Below are positions 37,827 through 49,214 of a stretch of DNA of 64,000 nt, one piece after another; the first letter of the stretch is position 1, and each line of letters opens with the position of its first letter. This DNA is from Cercis canadensis (taxonomy: Eukaryota; Streptophyta; Magnoliopsida; Fabales; Fabaceae): contig QAOA01008374.1 of NCBI GenBank assembly GCA_003255065.1, forward strand, positions 379,595-443,594, read 5' to 3'. The notes under the pieces were generated by a model. It had not been told where the DNA came from. It saw only the letters and a program-made list of their open reading frames with translations, and searched no databases. The position numbers were made by a program, and so were the translations under genes.

Positions 37827-38171
37827 TGTGAGTTCTGCATAAGTTTAACTATGCAGCAGTGCATAGATAAGCCATTGACAGAGCAGAAAGAAAGAAGATG
37901 ATGGAAGAGAAGGGTTCATGAGAGAGGAAAGAGAATTGAATCTGCGTGTTAAAAATGAATTCTGTAACTTGTATTGAATATTCATTTGTGTACAGTATAT
38001 ATAACAGATTACAACTAACTAATTCTGTTTAACACTCTAACTACTTTCCTTAATTAGCTGCTGAGCTGGATAATAACTTAACTAACCTTAACCACTGTTA
38101 ACTGAAGTAAACTAACTCTTAACTATAGTAAGCTAACTTCCATCATATAACAGCACCTTATTACTTCTAAC
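37827..38171 (-). mobile_element. Possible Copia-type solo LTR remnant
   Basis: On the minus strand it starts TGTTAGAAGTAATAAGGTGC, continues through CTGTTATATGATGG and ATATATACTGTACACAAATG, and ends near GCAGAACTCACA. This resembles plant Copia LTRs, which begin TGTTA and carry a promoter-like middle. No internal domain, primer-binding site or clean 5-bp target duplication was found, so borders and identity are tentative. Confidence 0.35.
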
Positions 38172-38514
38172 ACTTATAACATGCCCTAGTCTTAGAATGA
38201 AAAAACCTTCTCTCACCTTAAACTTTCTAGAATACTAAAAATATTATAAAAAAAAATTATTAAAAGTTTAATTTATTACGTGAAAATTGATTCTAAACAT
38301 CTTGTTGATTTGCTTACACGTGTATGTCTCTTGGTGTTAAATGTTGTTTATTAAATTAAATTTGTGACCTAAGTTTCCTTTCTCGTGGATCTGGTTGGTC
38401 AAAACTAATAGCTATTGGAGCTTGGTCACGTTAATAAATGGAAAATTTTGTGGCACTTTTTGTAAAATATCCACCTAATATAACATGTCATGCAAGATCT
38501 ATCTACTTCTTGTA

Positions 38515-38531
38515 NNNNNNNNNNNNNNNNN
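38515..38531. other. Assembly gap (17 N)
   Basis: The only multi-base N run in the window. It lies next to the pyrimidine-rich tract. Confidence 0.99.
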
Positions 38532-39621
38532 AAATATTTTACAATAAGACATTTCCTTCCCTTTCCTTTCCTTTTCCTCATTTTAATCATCCAAACAAAG
38601 GAGAGGAAAACCCCTCCCTTTCCTTTCCCTTCCTTTCCCTCCCTTTCCTCTCCTCTCCTCTCCTCTCCCCTCCAAAAAAACTCTCAAACAGAGCCGTAAG
38701 GTTGAACATGTTTTTCAATTTTTAGACAAGAGACTCAGAAATCTGATGAATCAAATAATGACAGGTGCTCTAGAACCGTGATGACCAGACTTTTTAAAGA
38801 GAATAAAATAAAGGAAAGTTGCTTAGTTCCAAAGAAAGAGTAATAAAATATTAGTGAAACACAGTAACTGGCTATTGGCTATTCAATCTCTGTGTTTTCT
38901 GGGATATCTCTATCAAAACATATACAGATATACTGACGCTTTCGAAGAACGCAGAAAATTAAATTAAACTGTCAACATATTGTGCAATTTTTGTATTTTA
39001 GAAGATGAGGTTTCTTGATGTGTAAGTTTCTAAGTTCCTTTTGACAAGGTTAATGTTATTTGCCAAGGTGTAAAATATTTATAAGAAAATTTATAGTGAT
39101 ACTTATAAATTATTTATCAAAAAAAGAAACTTGCAATGAAATTTAAATTTTACAAATAAAGTAATTCAATTTTTACAAATTAAACTAATTCCCATTAACA
39201 ATACTTTAACGAATTGATCTCTTCTCATTCATTGACAGACAATTTTTATTAAGATAATTTTAATTTTTTTCAAATGTTTTTACCCAAAGTTAGAAATTTA
39301 AGAGGTCTTGTATTATTGATATATTGCTACATGACGAGTTGTTCAATGTTGCAAAGCAAGCCTCTTAAACAACAAATACAATGTTGCCGACACCACCAAA
39401 TATGGATCGCCAATGAGCTCAGTATTAGCTTAGGAAAGGAGGTGAGCAAGGGCAAACGATAGTTGAGGACTCCCACTTTTATATAATTTTTCTCTGCGAT
39501 AGCGAATGAGACACATAGTTAGTGTTGAGCAAAGAGAGTGCAGCGATGGACAGCAACTGGGTGACATGATAGGCATATTATTATAATATATAATTACATT
39601 TAGAAAGCAACTTTGATTAAT

Positions 39622-40073
39622 GCAACCACCTCCCAATTCTACATGTCTCCAAATCTCCGTGACTATTGATTTGTCACAGGCTCATAGCCTAGCTGCTTTG
39701 TCTCAAACGCTCACTGGTTCTTTCTCTCTGTTTTTTTTCCTCCCACTATTTTGTTGACAGAAACGTCATTGCTGAGAAGTGAGAAGAGGACTTACCAGTT
39801 TAGAGCTCCAAATACTGCTGTCTCATTGATNTTTCACAACCTGCAGTTCCTGATCCCCAACTAGGCAACCACCTCCCAATTCTACATGTCTCCAAATCTC
39901 CGTGACTATTGATTTGTCACAGGCCCATAGCCTAGCTGCTTTGTCTCAAACGCTCACTGGTTCTTTCTCTCTGTTTTTTTTCCTCCCACTATTTTGTTGA
40001 CAGAAACGTCATTGCTGAGAAGTGAGAAGAGGACTTACCAGTTTAGAGCTCCAAATACTGCTGTCTCATTGAT
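39622..40073. repeat. 209-bp duplication around the N at 39831
   Basis: Copy 1 (39622-39830) and copy 2 (39865-40073) have equal length; the one difference I noticed is GGCTCATAG versus GGCCCATAG. They are separated by the N and 33 bp. No coding content is seen. Confidence 0.9.
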
Positions 40074-40429
40074 CTAATTACATGTGGTTGATGTTAGTTT
40101 CAGTGACAAAAAGAGAAAGAAGAATCAATGAAAGTGTTACCCAACAATTTTTCCAAATCTTTATGATGTTAAAATCAATGAAAGAGTGCTATTTTTCACT
40201 TTTAGTGAGATAGCATAGTGTTTATCATATGTTAGTCTTTGAATTTAAATACATTCATAGCTCAAATCTCAGGTGTAAAAGAATCACTATTCAGTGTCTG
40301 TATTGTGCAAAGTGCAAACTAGGTTTGATATCTAAATTTGTTTTACTGTTCCACATACATAGTGGGTTCCACTCTCCTTACCTCCATTAAATGGCGCCTC
40401 CTTCATATAGTAATATCATGCAAACTCCA

Positions 40430-40522
40430 GAATGTTCTGACAACTTAATTTAATAATTATTTTAGGAATTAAGCAGGACAAATTTTTAAAAAATCCCAAA
40501 ATTGTTCTGGAAACTTCTTGAA
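40430..40522 (+). promoter_or_regulatory. Heat shock elements upstream of the Hsf gene
   Basis: A perfect four-unit element, TTCtgGAAacTTCttGAA, is at 40505-40522, and a two-unit GAAtgTTC is at 40430-40437. Alternating GAA/TTC units with 2-bp spacing are the binding site of Hsf trimers. They lie about 360-460 bp before the likely TATA box (TATAAA at 40886-40891). This suggests heat-induced and possibly auto- or cross-regulated transcription. Confidence 0.65.
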
Positions 40523-41137
40523 TATATTTTCTTTTCTAGGCAAGCCTTTGAATATCTATTAAAAAAACAAATCTTTTTAGATTATTTGTGCTTTCAGACA
40601 GCGAAACTTACTATGTCGTTGACAAGGACAAGAAAGAAAAATAATAATCAATTTTCGTTCTGTTTTTCTTTTCTTTTCTTTGTTTTTTGGGAAGCAAAAA
40701 CAAAATTAAAAGTGCACCAAACGACTTTCCTAATAGAGAAAAAAACATAGGAGTGAGAAAAATTTCTCCTTCCCATGTTGGATTTCTCCTGCACTTTACC
40801 TTCCCCGATAGTCATATCCCCAAATGAAAAGAGAAAAGAAAGAAGAAAAAGTACCATTAGCAGCAGCGCAACAGCAGCAAAATATTATAAATTGAAACAA
40901 AACCCATCTCACATCACTTCTTCACTCCACATCGCTCCAAACGCTGCCTCCTATACCCTAATCCTTCCCCATATATGCCATAAAACTCTCAATTCACTAC
41001 TCTCACAAACACACACACACACTCTTTCTCTTTCTGTATTCCCAGTCCTTGTTCTCTGCATCTCTGAGCAATAAGCTTGCTTTTTTCGACTGAATCCTTT
41101 TAGTTCCAAAGGTTATTTCTCAGACCCATTTGTAAAA

Positions 41138-41188
41138 ATGGTTCCTTTATTAGTAACCTTCTATGAACAGCTGAAATTCGCCACATGA
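41138..41188 (+). promoter_or_regulatory. Upstream ORF of 16 codons in the Hsf leader
   Basis: ATG at 41138 to TGA at 41188, coding MVPLLVTFYEQLKFAT, ends 91 nt before the main ATG. A still smaller ATG-CCA-TAA lies at about 40976. If the leader is unspliced between TATA (40886) and the ATG (41280), these could lower basal translation. I do not recognise it as a known conserved peptide. Confidence 0.4.
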
Positions 41189-41279
41189 GTTGGTAGGACC
41201 TCACCTGCTCAAAACCAGAGCCGAACCCATTTCCTGTGAGGAAGAAAGAAAGTGACCCAGATCAAATTTGGCCTCAATT

Positions 41280-42893
41280 ATGAATCCTCATCGTAGTGTG
41301 AAGGAGTTTCCTGGTTCAAGTTCGTCTTTTTCTGGAGGGCAGCGATATACGGTTCCTCCTCAACCAATGGAAGGACTTCATGAAACTGGCCCTCCACCAT
41401 TTCTCACCAAGACTTATGACATCGTTGAAGACCCTTCCACAAATAATATAATCTCCTGGAGCACAGGGAATAACAGCTTCGTCGTGTGGGATCCCCAGGC
41501 CTTCTCCTTGAGTCTTCTTCCCAGATACTTCAAGCACAACAATTTCTCCAGCTTTGTCAGGCAGCTTAATACATATGTAAGTTTCTTCCTTTTTCTCTCT
41601 CACAATTGAAAGGAGATTTTTTTTTTTCTCTCACTGTGATGAGGTCTGAAAATGAAGAAGAATTTATTTCAGTTTTTTTTTTTTTTTTTCTTTCTGGGTT
41701 TCATTAGATGCAATTACTGTAGCTTGTATAGTTCATTCACGTTCATGAAGCAGCTAGAACTTCTATCTCTTCTGTTAATTTCTTTATGTTAGATTTGATT
41801 GGACCCATTTTAATATTGTTTATTGTGTACAAATGTACAATCCATAATGTTGACATTTTGTTTTGTTTAATGTCTTTAAAAAGAGAAAGTGCAGAGAGTA
41901 CAATATAAAATCATGTAAGACACTACTGATTTGCGGCTTTTTCATCTGCAGTGATGCTATATCTGTATATAGAGTACTTTCATGAGCCTAGATGAGTAAA
42001 GTTTTGTGTTTCTTAGCCCTTGAAGGGCTTCTTTACAGTTAATTATGTGCCTCTCAAATCATTGCCGCATTGAGATTTTATGCGATTGATCTTGAAGAGG
42101 AAGCTTGATATTGTTGTAGGGGTTTAGAAAGGTTGATCCAGATAGGTGGGAGTTTGCTAATGAAGGGTTTCTGAGAGGACAAAGGCATCTTTTGAAGAAT
42201 ATGAGGAGAAGGAAGGCACCTCAAACTCAGTCTTTGCAGCAAGACCCTTGTGTTGAAGTGGGACGGTTTGGATTAGATGGAGAAGTTGATCGGTTAAGGC
42301 GTGACAAGCAGGTTCTAATGGTGGAGCTGGTGAAACTTAGACAACAACAGCAGAATACGAGAAGTTACCTTCAATCGATGGAAGGAAGGCTTAAGAAGAC
42401 CGAGCAGAAGCAGCAACAGATGATGAACTTCTTGGCAAGAGCAATGCAGAACCCCAACTTAGTGCAACAATTGGTTCAACAAAAGGAAATGCGAAAAGAG
42501 CTGGAGGAAGCTTTCTCCAAGAAGAGAAGACGGCCTATTGACCAAGGGTCTAATGGTAATTTTGAAGTAGAGGAATTAGGCCATAATCAAGAGTGCTCAG
42601 CTTTTGTGAAACTTGAACCGCAGGAACACACTGACATATCAGAGTTTGAAGTTTCAAACCTGGACCTTGCTATGAACATGGAGGGAACACAAGGTGGAAG
42701 CCAAAAGCACCTAGACGAAGAATACAAGGACAAATTTGAAATTGGAAGTAGAGATAAAGACATTGATGAAGTATTTTGGCAAGATTTATTGAATAAGGGT
42801 ATTGAAGAAGACATACTAGGTGTCGAAGAAGACGAGGAAGATGTAGATGTTTTGGCTGAGCAACTTGGTTATTTGTCCTCCGGTCCTAAATAG
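41280..42893 (+). CDS. HSFA6B: Class A heat stress transcription factor, HsfA6b-like
   Basis: Two exons, 41280-41576 and 42120-42893, give 356 residues. The intron falls after NTY at residue 99, the usual site inside the Hsf DNA-binding domain. The domain runs from about residue 38 ([15 protein letters not shown]) to 131 ([10 protein letters not shown]). The oligomerisation region follows ([20 protein letters not shown] to about 220, with heptad hydrophobics and the class A insert). Then come a basic NLS (KKRRRPIDQ, about 233-241), an AHA activation motif ([11 protein letters not shown]) and a C-terminal NES-like AEQLGYL. N-terminal [17 protein letters not shown] and the RPIDQG block point to the A6b/A2 group. 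It should bind heat shock elements as a trimer in the nucleus. Assignment within class A is by recall, not phylogeny. Confidence 0.95.
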
Positions 42894-45114
42894 AAGACTG
42901 CATTCTGTGATTTCTTCTAGTTTGCTTCAATGAACTAGCTAGCTATCTAGGAATTGAAACTCTCTCCTTAGTTATCTGACTGCCTCACCTCCACTTCTGT
43001 GTTCTCAACTTCACTACTCAAGATGCTAAACTCCATCTTTTATAAGGGTTTCTTGATATGAATTCCAAGGACTAATTTTGAAGAAATTGGAGCTTTCTGA
43101 TAATATGGTTGTTGTTCTCGAAGTTTCTTGATGATTAATTCCATCTGAAAGCTGATCTGGAATGCTAATCTTAAAGTAATCTCCTTGGTCTCCTTAGTTG
43201 TCTGACTATCTGACTCATCTAGCTAGTGTGTGTTCTGAACATGCTTACTGAAGATTTTAGCTCCACCATTTTGTAAAGGATCAAATGTGATTATCAAGAG
43301 CTGTGCCTTCTGACACCAAAAAGTTTGAATGCATGTGTCCCTATTGTTCTTCTCAAGGTTAACACCTGGTAGCCTGATCCTCAAGTAATCTTCTATTTTC
43401 TTCCATATGTCTCAAGTCTTTTCTTCTTAAATGGATTTACAGCAGGTTCTGGTGGAATGATATATTATATTATATGTTCCAATAGCAATCTTGGTTCTTC
43501 TCTATATTTTATCTATTCCCATTTTAGAATTAATTGACTTGTTCCAATCAATAAAGGCTACCTTGTTCAAATGCCAATGGATTTGATTCATTTGAAGAGG
43601 GCAAGGGAGGTATCGTCATGCTGGTTCACTTTTGTTCTCAGATATTTTGATGTTAAAAAATAACATATATTCTAAATAATTATATGAAGCTTGAAATCTG
43701 ATTTGTGTTCTAAACACATCTATGAAGTCGCTAGTATTCGTAAGTGGCTTTTTACTGTTTCATACATTATAAAAATAATTATTGTTTACCTTTAATCTAG
43801 GAGTTTCCAGTGAAATTAGCAAAAGAAAAATAAAGGAAAATTGCAATATAACATATATCCAAAAGAGATCCTTCGTCAGAATTCTAGGAATGCTAATTAT
43901 TCCATTTTGATAAAACACTACTTGGGTGTTGAAAACTTTTATATATTAACTTTACATAATAATTTGTTTCTTTTAATTTCTACTCACTTCCATAAGATGA
44001 GGTGAAAATTCTTGAACCTTTTACCTTTTTACTCTATAAAAGAGAATTATTTATAATAATTAAGAATGTCAATACTTTTACATTATGCTGTTGTTAAAGT
44101 CATTAGTCAACATGCAGAAGCTGAAAAATTAATTAGGGCATATAATATGTACGTTGCTTATAAAAGGGGTTTATCATTATTTGTCAGTTCCTGGGACCAA
44201 GCTCGGAGCCTAAGTGCCTAACTGGAAGAAGGCATAATTATATTCATGTGCAATTCCTAAGAAAATTTGGCTATGCTTTATGTCTTTTAATGGGGCAAAA
44301 GGCAGGAAAAAGCTGAAATCTTAGCTTCATTGAGCTGCAGAAAATTTGAGATGATGCTGCCACATAAATTGAGTTGGATGAGATAGGAGCTGCTACTGTC
44401 TCCTTAAGTGATAAGATTGCACATGCTATGCACGAGCAGTGTAGCTGGCAGTGCATCTGTATCCCCAAATCTCCCAATTTATTTTCTTTTCTTTTCCTTA
44501 CCCTTTGTTTGCCTATAAAGTGCAGAGAATGATTTAGGAACTGACTTGCATCAGAATTAATGGTAGGGCTTACATTAATATGTGCAAAGAAAATCTAAAC
44601 ATAATGCATGCAAAATGATTTTTCATAAAATAATTTGTCAACAGAAGCTTAATGTTGTGAGATTCACTCTTTAACTTGTTGTAAATAAATGGAAAATGAA
44701 TTTGCTTGCTTTTAAGAGCTCATGCACTCATGCTCATGCATATAGGGTTCTTGCGGGTTGATGTATTGACTTAGAATGATAAATTTGGGTAGGAATATGT
44801 TTGGTGAGGGAGATGAAAAATCTTAATTTACTTGTTAATAACTACTTGATTAATAAAATGTGAAAAAAATTAAACAGATCGAAAGAAATGAATGATCAAT
44901 GATATTGATAAATTGAAAATGGGAAATTTAAATAGAAGATGGGATGATTTTAATTATTTTATTGCTATTTGGTAAGAGAATGAAGAGAGTGAGAAAGAAA
45001 CATTAAATAAAAATATAGGGATAGACCAGTAAAATATATACTTTTACCTTATTCTTATCTCATTTATGAAATGAAAAAGAAAAAGGCTAAAATGAAATGT
45101 AATACTTGATAATA

Positions 45115-46045
45115 GAGGCAAATTGACCTAAATAATACATATTTACAAATTATTTGTGTATAAATGGTAGTTTCTTAACTATTTATCTAAAATGAGTAAT
45201 TTTAAATTTTTTTTTTCATACGTAAAGGAGAACACGTTATACATAAATATAACGTCTATGAACTAAAAACGTTATAGGACATGTCAAAATAAAACGTATT
45301 CACTGTTTAAAAAGATGAAAAAATATTTTTTAAAAAATAAACACGCTATAGCCTATAAAGTCACCAAAAAATGAGAAACCCATAATCTAATTCTCATTAT
45401 TTTTTAAATTTGTTAGATGCATTAAAAATATATTTTAAATGATAAATAAAAGTTATAATGTATAAATTAAAGTGAAGCCTGTAATATATTGAAGAATGGA
45501 ATGATGTGGGACCCAACACTGGCTGCATTCATCGCTCCATGCATTACTAGTATGAAAACTGCATTCATTGCTCCATCGCTTAATCGCTTCGTAAGTACGT
45601 TTTGAAACACTTTTAGGAAAAAAAAAAAAAAGAGAGAGAANAAAAAAAAAGAGAGAAAGGGACGTGTTTCTTTCATTGGTACGCATTTCAGAGACGTTTC
45701 CAAAACGGGTATGCGTGGAAGGAGGTGTTTCGGTGCTATATAGGTCTTAGGGAATTGGACTCAAGAGCAAATGCAAAGTAAAGCGTGTTCCAAACTATTA
45801 GAACACACTTTATAAGCTATAGCATGTTTACTTTAAAAAAAATATTTTCTCGTCTTTTTAAACAGTGAACACACTTTATCTTAGCATGCCTTATAGCGTT
45901 TTTAGTTCATAGACGCTATATTTATGTATAGTGTATTTTATCTTACATATGAAAAATAATAAAATATTTAAAATTGTTCATTTTAAGTAAATAGTTTAGA
46001 AACTGTTATTTTTACGTAAATAGTTTGCAAATGTCAATTTGCCTC
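45115..46045. mobile_element. Large foldback element with arms of about 245 bp
   Basis: Left arm 45115-45361 and right arm about 45806-46045 are imperfect inverted copies. The ends are GAGGCAAATTGA and TCAATTTGCCTC. Inside the arms, ATAACGTCTATGAACTAAAA on the left pairs with TTTTAGTTCATAGACGCTAT on the right. The 444-bp centre includes an A-rich/GA tract with N at 45641 and no transposase. Such long TIRs suggest a Mutator-like non-autonomous element. An 8-10 bp target duplication was not found. Confidence 0.72.
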
Positions 46046-46068
46046 TTCTTAGTCCTTATCTTATATTC

Positions 46069-46268
46069 TTTTTTATATATTTTTTTTTTGGTTTCCCACC
46101 GGTGTTCTGACTAATCAGATTTTGAGCTGGGAATGACCACAAAAGCGGCAAAGCTCTCCCAACAGACCCAATTGCATACTCAAGGGCTCGAACCCGAGAC
46201 CCTTGGTTAAGCTAGAACACCCCATTACCAGGTAATCTACACGCTTGTTGGTACATTTTTTTATATAT
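46069..46268 (-). mobile_element. tRNA-derived SINE, minus strand, 12-bp TSD
   Basis: The body is 46081-46256 and the direct repeat TTTTTTATATAT lies at 46069-46080 and 46257-46268. On the minus strand it carries the B box GGGTTCGAGCCC and a poly(A) tail (plus-strand T run at 46081-46089). Low-complexity TSDs are weaker proof, but tail, boxes and repeats agree. Confidence 0.75.
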
Positions 46269-46582
46269 GAAACATATATGTTTCACTTATTTCATTTTAC
46301 TTAATTAATTGCATTTCATCCTAGGGTTTTGTTGTAATATCTATTTAATTAGTGCTAGATGTGAGTGTTTTGTGCNAATTGCATACTCAAGGGCTCGAAC
46401 CCGAGACCCTTGGTTAAGCTAGAACACCCCATTACCAGGTGATCTACACGCTTGTTGGTACATTTTTTTATATATGAAACATATATTTTTCACTTATTTC
46501 ATTTTACTTAATTAATTGCATTTCATCCTAGGGTTTTGTTGTAATATCTATTTAATTAGTGCTAGATGTGAGTGTTTTGTGC
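46170..46582. repeat. 206-bp duplication around the N at 46376
   Basis: 46170-46375 and 46377-46582 have equal length and are nearly identical. The copied segment includes the 5' half of the SINE and its right flank, so the second SINE piece is probably not an independent insertion. Confidence 0.92.
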
Positions 46583-47655
46583 CTATATATGTACTTATAG
46601 CTAAATTAATTGACTAACATATATATATGGTATGAGTAAAACAGCATTCCCTATTTATCTGCGATGAAAGAGGTGGAAAGGTAATGAGACATTTTCTTTC
46701 GTTTTAGCATATAGATTTTTAGGGATAGGGGACTCTAACGAAAGACAAGAAGAAGACATAGAAGGACAGTTTATTCGCATGCCATTTAGTCGATCATGCT
46801 ACAATTCTTATCAGACTTGTCCAAACTATAAATTTAAGCATTTTTTTAGTTATATTCTCATGGAAAGGGATGACTTAAAAACTTAGAGAGAAGAACACGA
46901 GTCCTCTAGTTTTCTTGAGAGTGAAACTTCCTTACAAATAGGTTTAGTGGTAAGAAATTCAGACTTTTCACTCAATAGTTAAGTTTAATATCGTGAAAAT
47001 TACATCCCATATGAAATATGATAAAAATACATCTTAAATTGGACATACATAAATGATAACTATTTAAATGAAGCTATGTGGTTGAATAACATTGAAGTTA
47101 TCTTTAGAGTTTGTAAGTTCTATATTTGAATTCGAAATTACAACCAAAAACACCAACAAAAAAGTAGCTCATGTGCACCTCAATGAAATTACCTTCCCAT
47201 TTAGTTTAAACTTTAATGCAAGCTAACAACACAATAACCGCTGGGTTGGGAGGAATTATGGCATCATAGGATAGAATGTTGAAACATGGACTATCAGTTT
47301 TTTTTTTTGTCTAAGTTAGATGATCATTTGTCAAAATTGTCATTTTATAACTAAGAATGATTGAACCTAAAGAAGGGAGTGAGGGACAGCCTCTAAAATT
47401 AGAGGCAGCTCCAATGAGCCAAAGCCTCCCCTCAATTATCAATTTCATTGATATATATATATATTCTTTGGTGTAGGTGGTGAGATTTTTTACTGCCCAC
47501 ACTTCACATTTTGCTCATGTGATGTGATATTCTCACAAATATGAGTGAACTTAGCCCATATTTGTTTTTTCAACACACTTGGGCCCAAATAAAGCATTCA
47601 GATTAAAAAACAAAATTTAAGCAGCCCACAAAGAGAAACATAATTTGAAATTAGA

Positions 47656-48145
47656 TTTAAATATATTGTAGGTTCTTATAGTTTAGACAAATTTTGAATC
47701 AAGTCTTTATATTTTTTTTTTCTTTTGGGGTTCTTATAGTTTAAATTTTTTTTAATTGGGTTCCTACTATCACTTCCATATTATAATTTCGTCAGTTTAG
47801 TGCTAACATAACAAATAACTTATCTATGTAGCTATAAAAAAGTTGACATAGTATCAAAGTAGCACAAAAATTGTAATCTCATTAAATTTTAGCTCAAAAA
47901 ATGTATAAAAAAGTTGATGATGTGACAATTTTTGGCTATTTTAATGTCACATCAGTTTTTTTTATTGCCACATAAAGAAGTCGTTTGTCATGTCAGCATT
48001 ATATTAACGAATTTATAACTGAGAATGACAGTAGAGTCTCAATTAAAAAAATTTCAAATTATAAGCACCCTAAAAAAAGAAAAAAAATTATAGAGACCTA
48101 ATTTAAAATTCATCAAAACTACAGGGACCTGTAGTATATTTAAAC
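47656..48145. mobile_element. Foldback MITE, about 490 bp
   Basis: The left end, TTTAAATATATTGTAGGTTC, is inverted at the right end, GTAGTATATTTAAA. The arms continue for roughly 200 bp each: TCTTATAGTTTAGAC versus the complement of AAAACTACAGGGACC, and GACATAGTATCAAAGTAGC versus the complement of the TGTCACATCAG segment. No coding capacity. Confidence 0.6.
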
Positions 48146-48564
48146 TTTAAAATTATAACAAGAAGTCCAACCACAAATGAAGAAGGGAGTACAAGTTTTA
48201 ATTTGAAGGAGCAAAGCTCAAGAACTTACATGAGCTACTTCTAGGTTTTAACTTTCAACTGCGATGCTAAAAAAAAAAAAAAGTTCTAAGTAGAACATCA
48301 TTCCCTTTGGCGACTATTGTGCAAATCTAGTTTCTTGTTTTTTTTTTTTTTTTGGTAAATTTGTGCAAATCTTGTTAGCAAAAGCAACTAACAAAACGTA
48401 GTGATAAGGTTTTTGTTATCTTTTATTGGTCTTTACTTAGTGATAAGGTTTGGTCCAAAGGAGTTAAGAGAGGTGTGCGCGTATGATGAGGCAGAGGACT
48501 TGTGCGTCCACTTGTGGTTTGGCAGTAGCTTGTGCACACTGCATCCTTTTAACAATTAGAGGAC

Positions 48565-48795
48565 GGCAATGTTTTTTTTTTTTTTTTTGGTAGAGAAAAA
48601 TGGTGACAAGTGAGCAACCACTCTGAGACCGGGAGCGACATGGGTATGACTCCTACCCTAGGGATTTATTTTTCACAAGGGGGTTCGAACCAAAGACCTC
48701 CCATATGTCGAGAGTATCCCTGTACACATTTGCCCACCTTGCGGACCTAGCACGCTTCCACTAGACCAACCCCATTGGGTAGAGGGGCAATGTTT
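48565..48795 (-). mobile_element. tRNA-derived SINE, minus strand, 10-bp TSD
   Basis: The body is 48575-48785 and the direct repeat GGCAATGTTT lies at 48565-48574 and 48786-48795. On the minus strand the head reads TTGGTCTAGTGGAAGCGTG (A box) with GGTTCGAACCC (B box), and the tail is the plus-strand T run at 48575-48588. Confidence 0.85.
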
Positions 48796-49214
48796 ATAGT
48801 CCCAAGAGATGGCAACTGCAACTGCAGCTAAGCTGGTTAGTGCTGCCATTTTGCAAGCAAGAGCATACCAGATCCTCGGAAAGTCGGAATATTGAGGCCT
48901 CAACGGTTTAGTGGCCCCAAGCCCATTAATCTTTGTCATAATAGTACTCTCCAGACTCCANTTGAGAGTATCCATGTACACATTCGCCCACCTTGCGGAC
49001 CTAGCACGCTTCCACTAGACCAACCCCATTGGGTAGGGGGGCAATGTTTATAGTCCCAAGAGATGGCAACTGCAACTGCAGCTAAGCTGGTTAGTGCTGC
49101 CATTTTGCAAGCAAGAGCATACCAGATCCTCGGAAAGTCGGAATATTGAGGCCTCAACGGTTTAGTGGCCCCAAGCCCATTAATCTTTGTCATAATAGTA
49201 CTCTCCAGACTCCA
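48710..49214. repeat. 251-bp duplication around the N at 48961
   Basis: 48710-48960 and 48964-49214 have equal length with few differences. The copied part includes the SINE head and the unique DNA to its right. A short plus-strand frame beginning MATATAAKLVSAAILQARAY occurs in both copies and stops after 28 codons. Confidence 0.92.

Larger units (their letters stand above)
36110..41279. other. Intergenic between ARD pair and Hsf gene
   Basis: Contains the ARD 3' UTR, a long T run near 36423-36440, an LTR-like relic near 37827-38171, a 17-N gap at 38515-38531, a CCTTT-rich pyrimidine tract (38550-38670), a 209-bp duplication around the N at 39831, and the Hsf promoter and leader (from about 40420). 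A possible upstream regulatory open frame is listed separately. No coding gene is seen. Confidence 0.5.

Noticed and set aside
46165..46250. tRNA gene near GGGCTCGAACCCGAGACC
   Set aside because: The B-box-like sequence belongs to a SINE with TSD and A-tail; no full cloverleaf with acceptor stem was seen.
48808..48894. Short plus-strand frame MATATAAKLVSAAILQARAY
   Set aside because: 28 codons then stop, no continuation found by splicing, and duplicated only through the N-flanking artefact.
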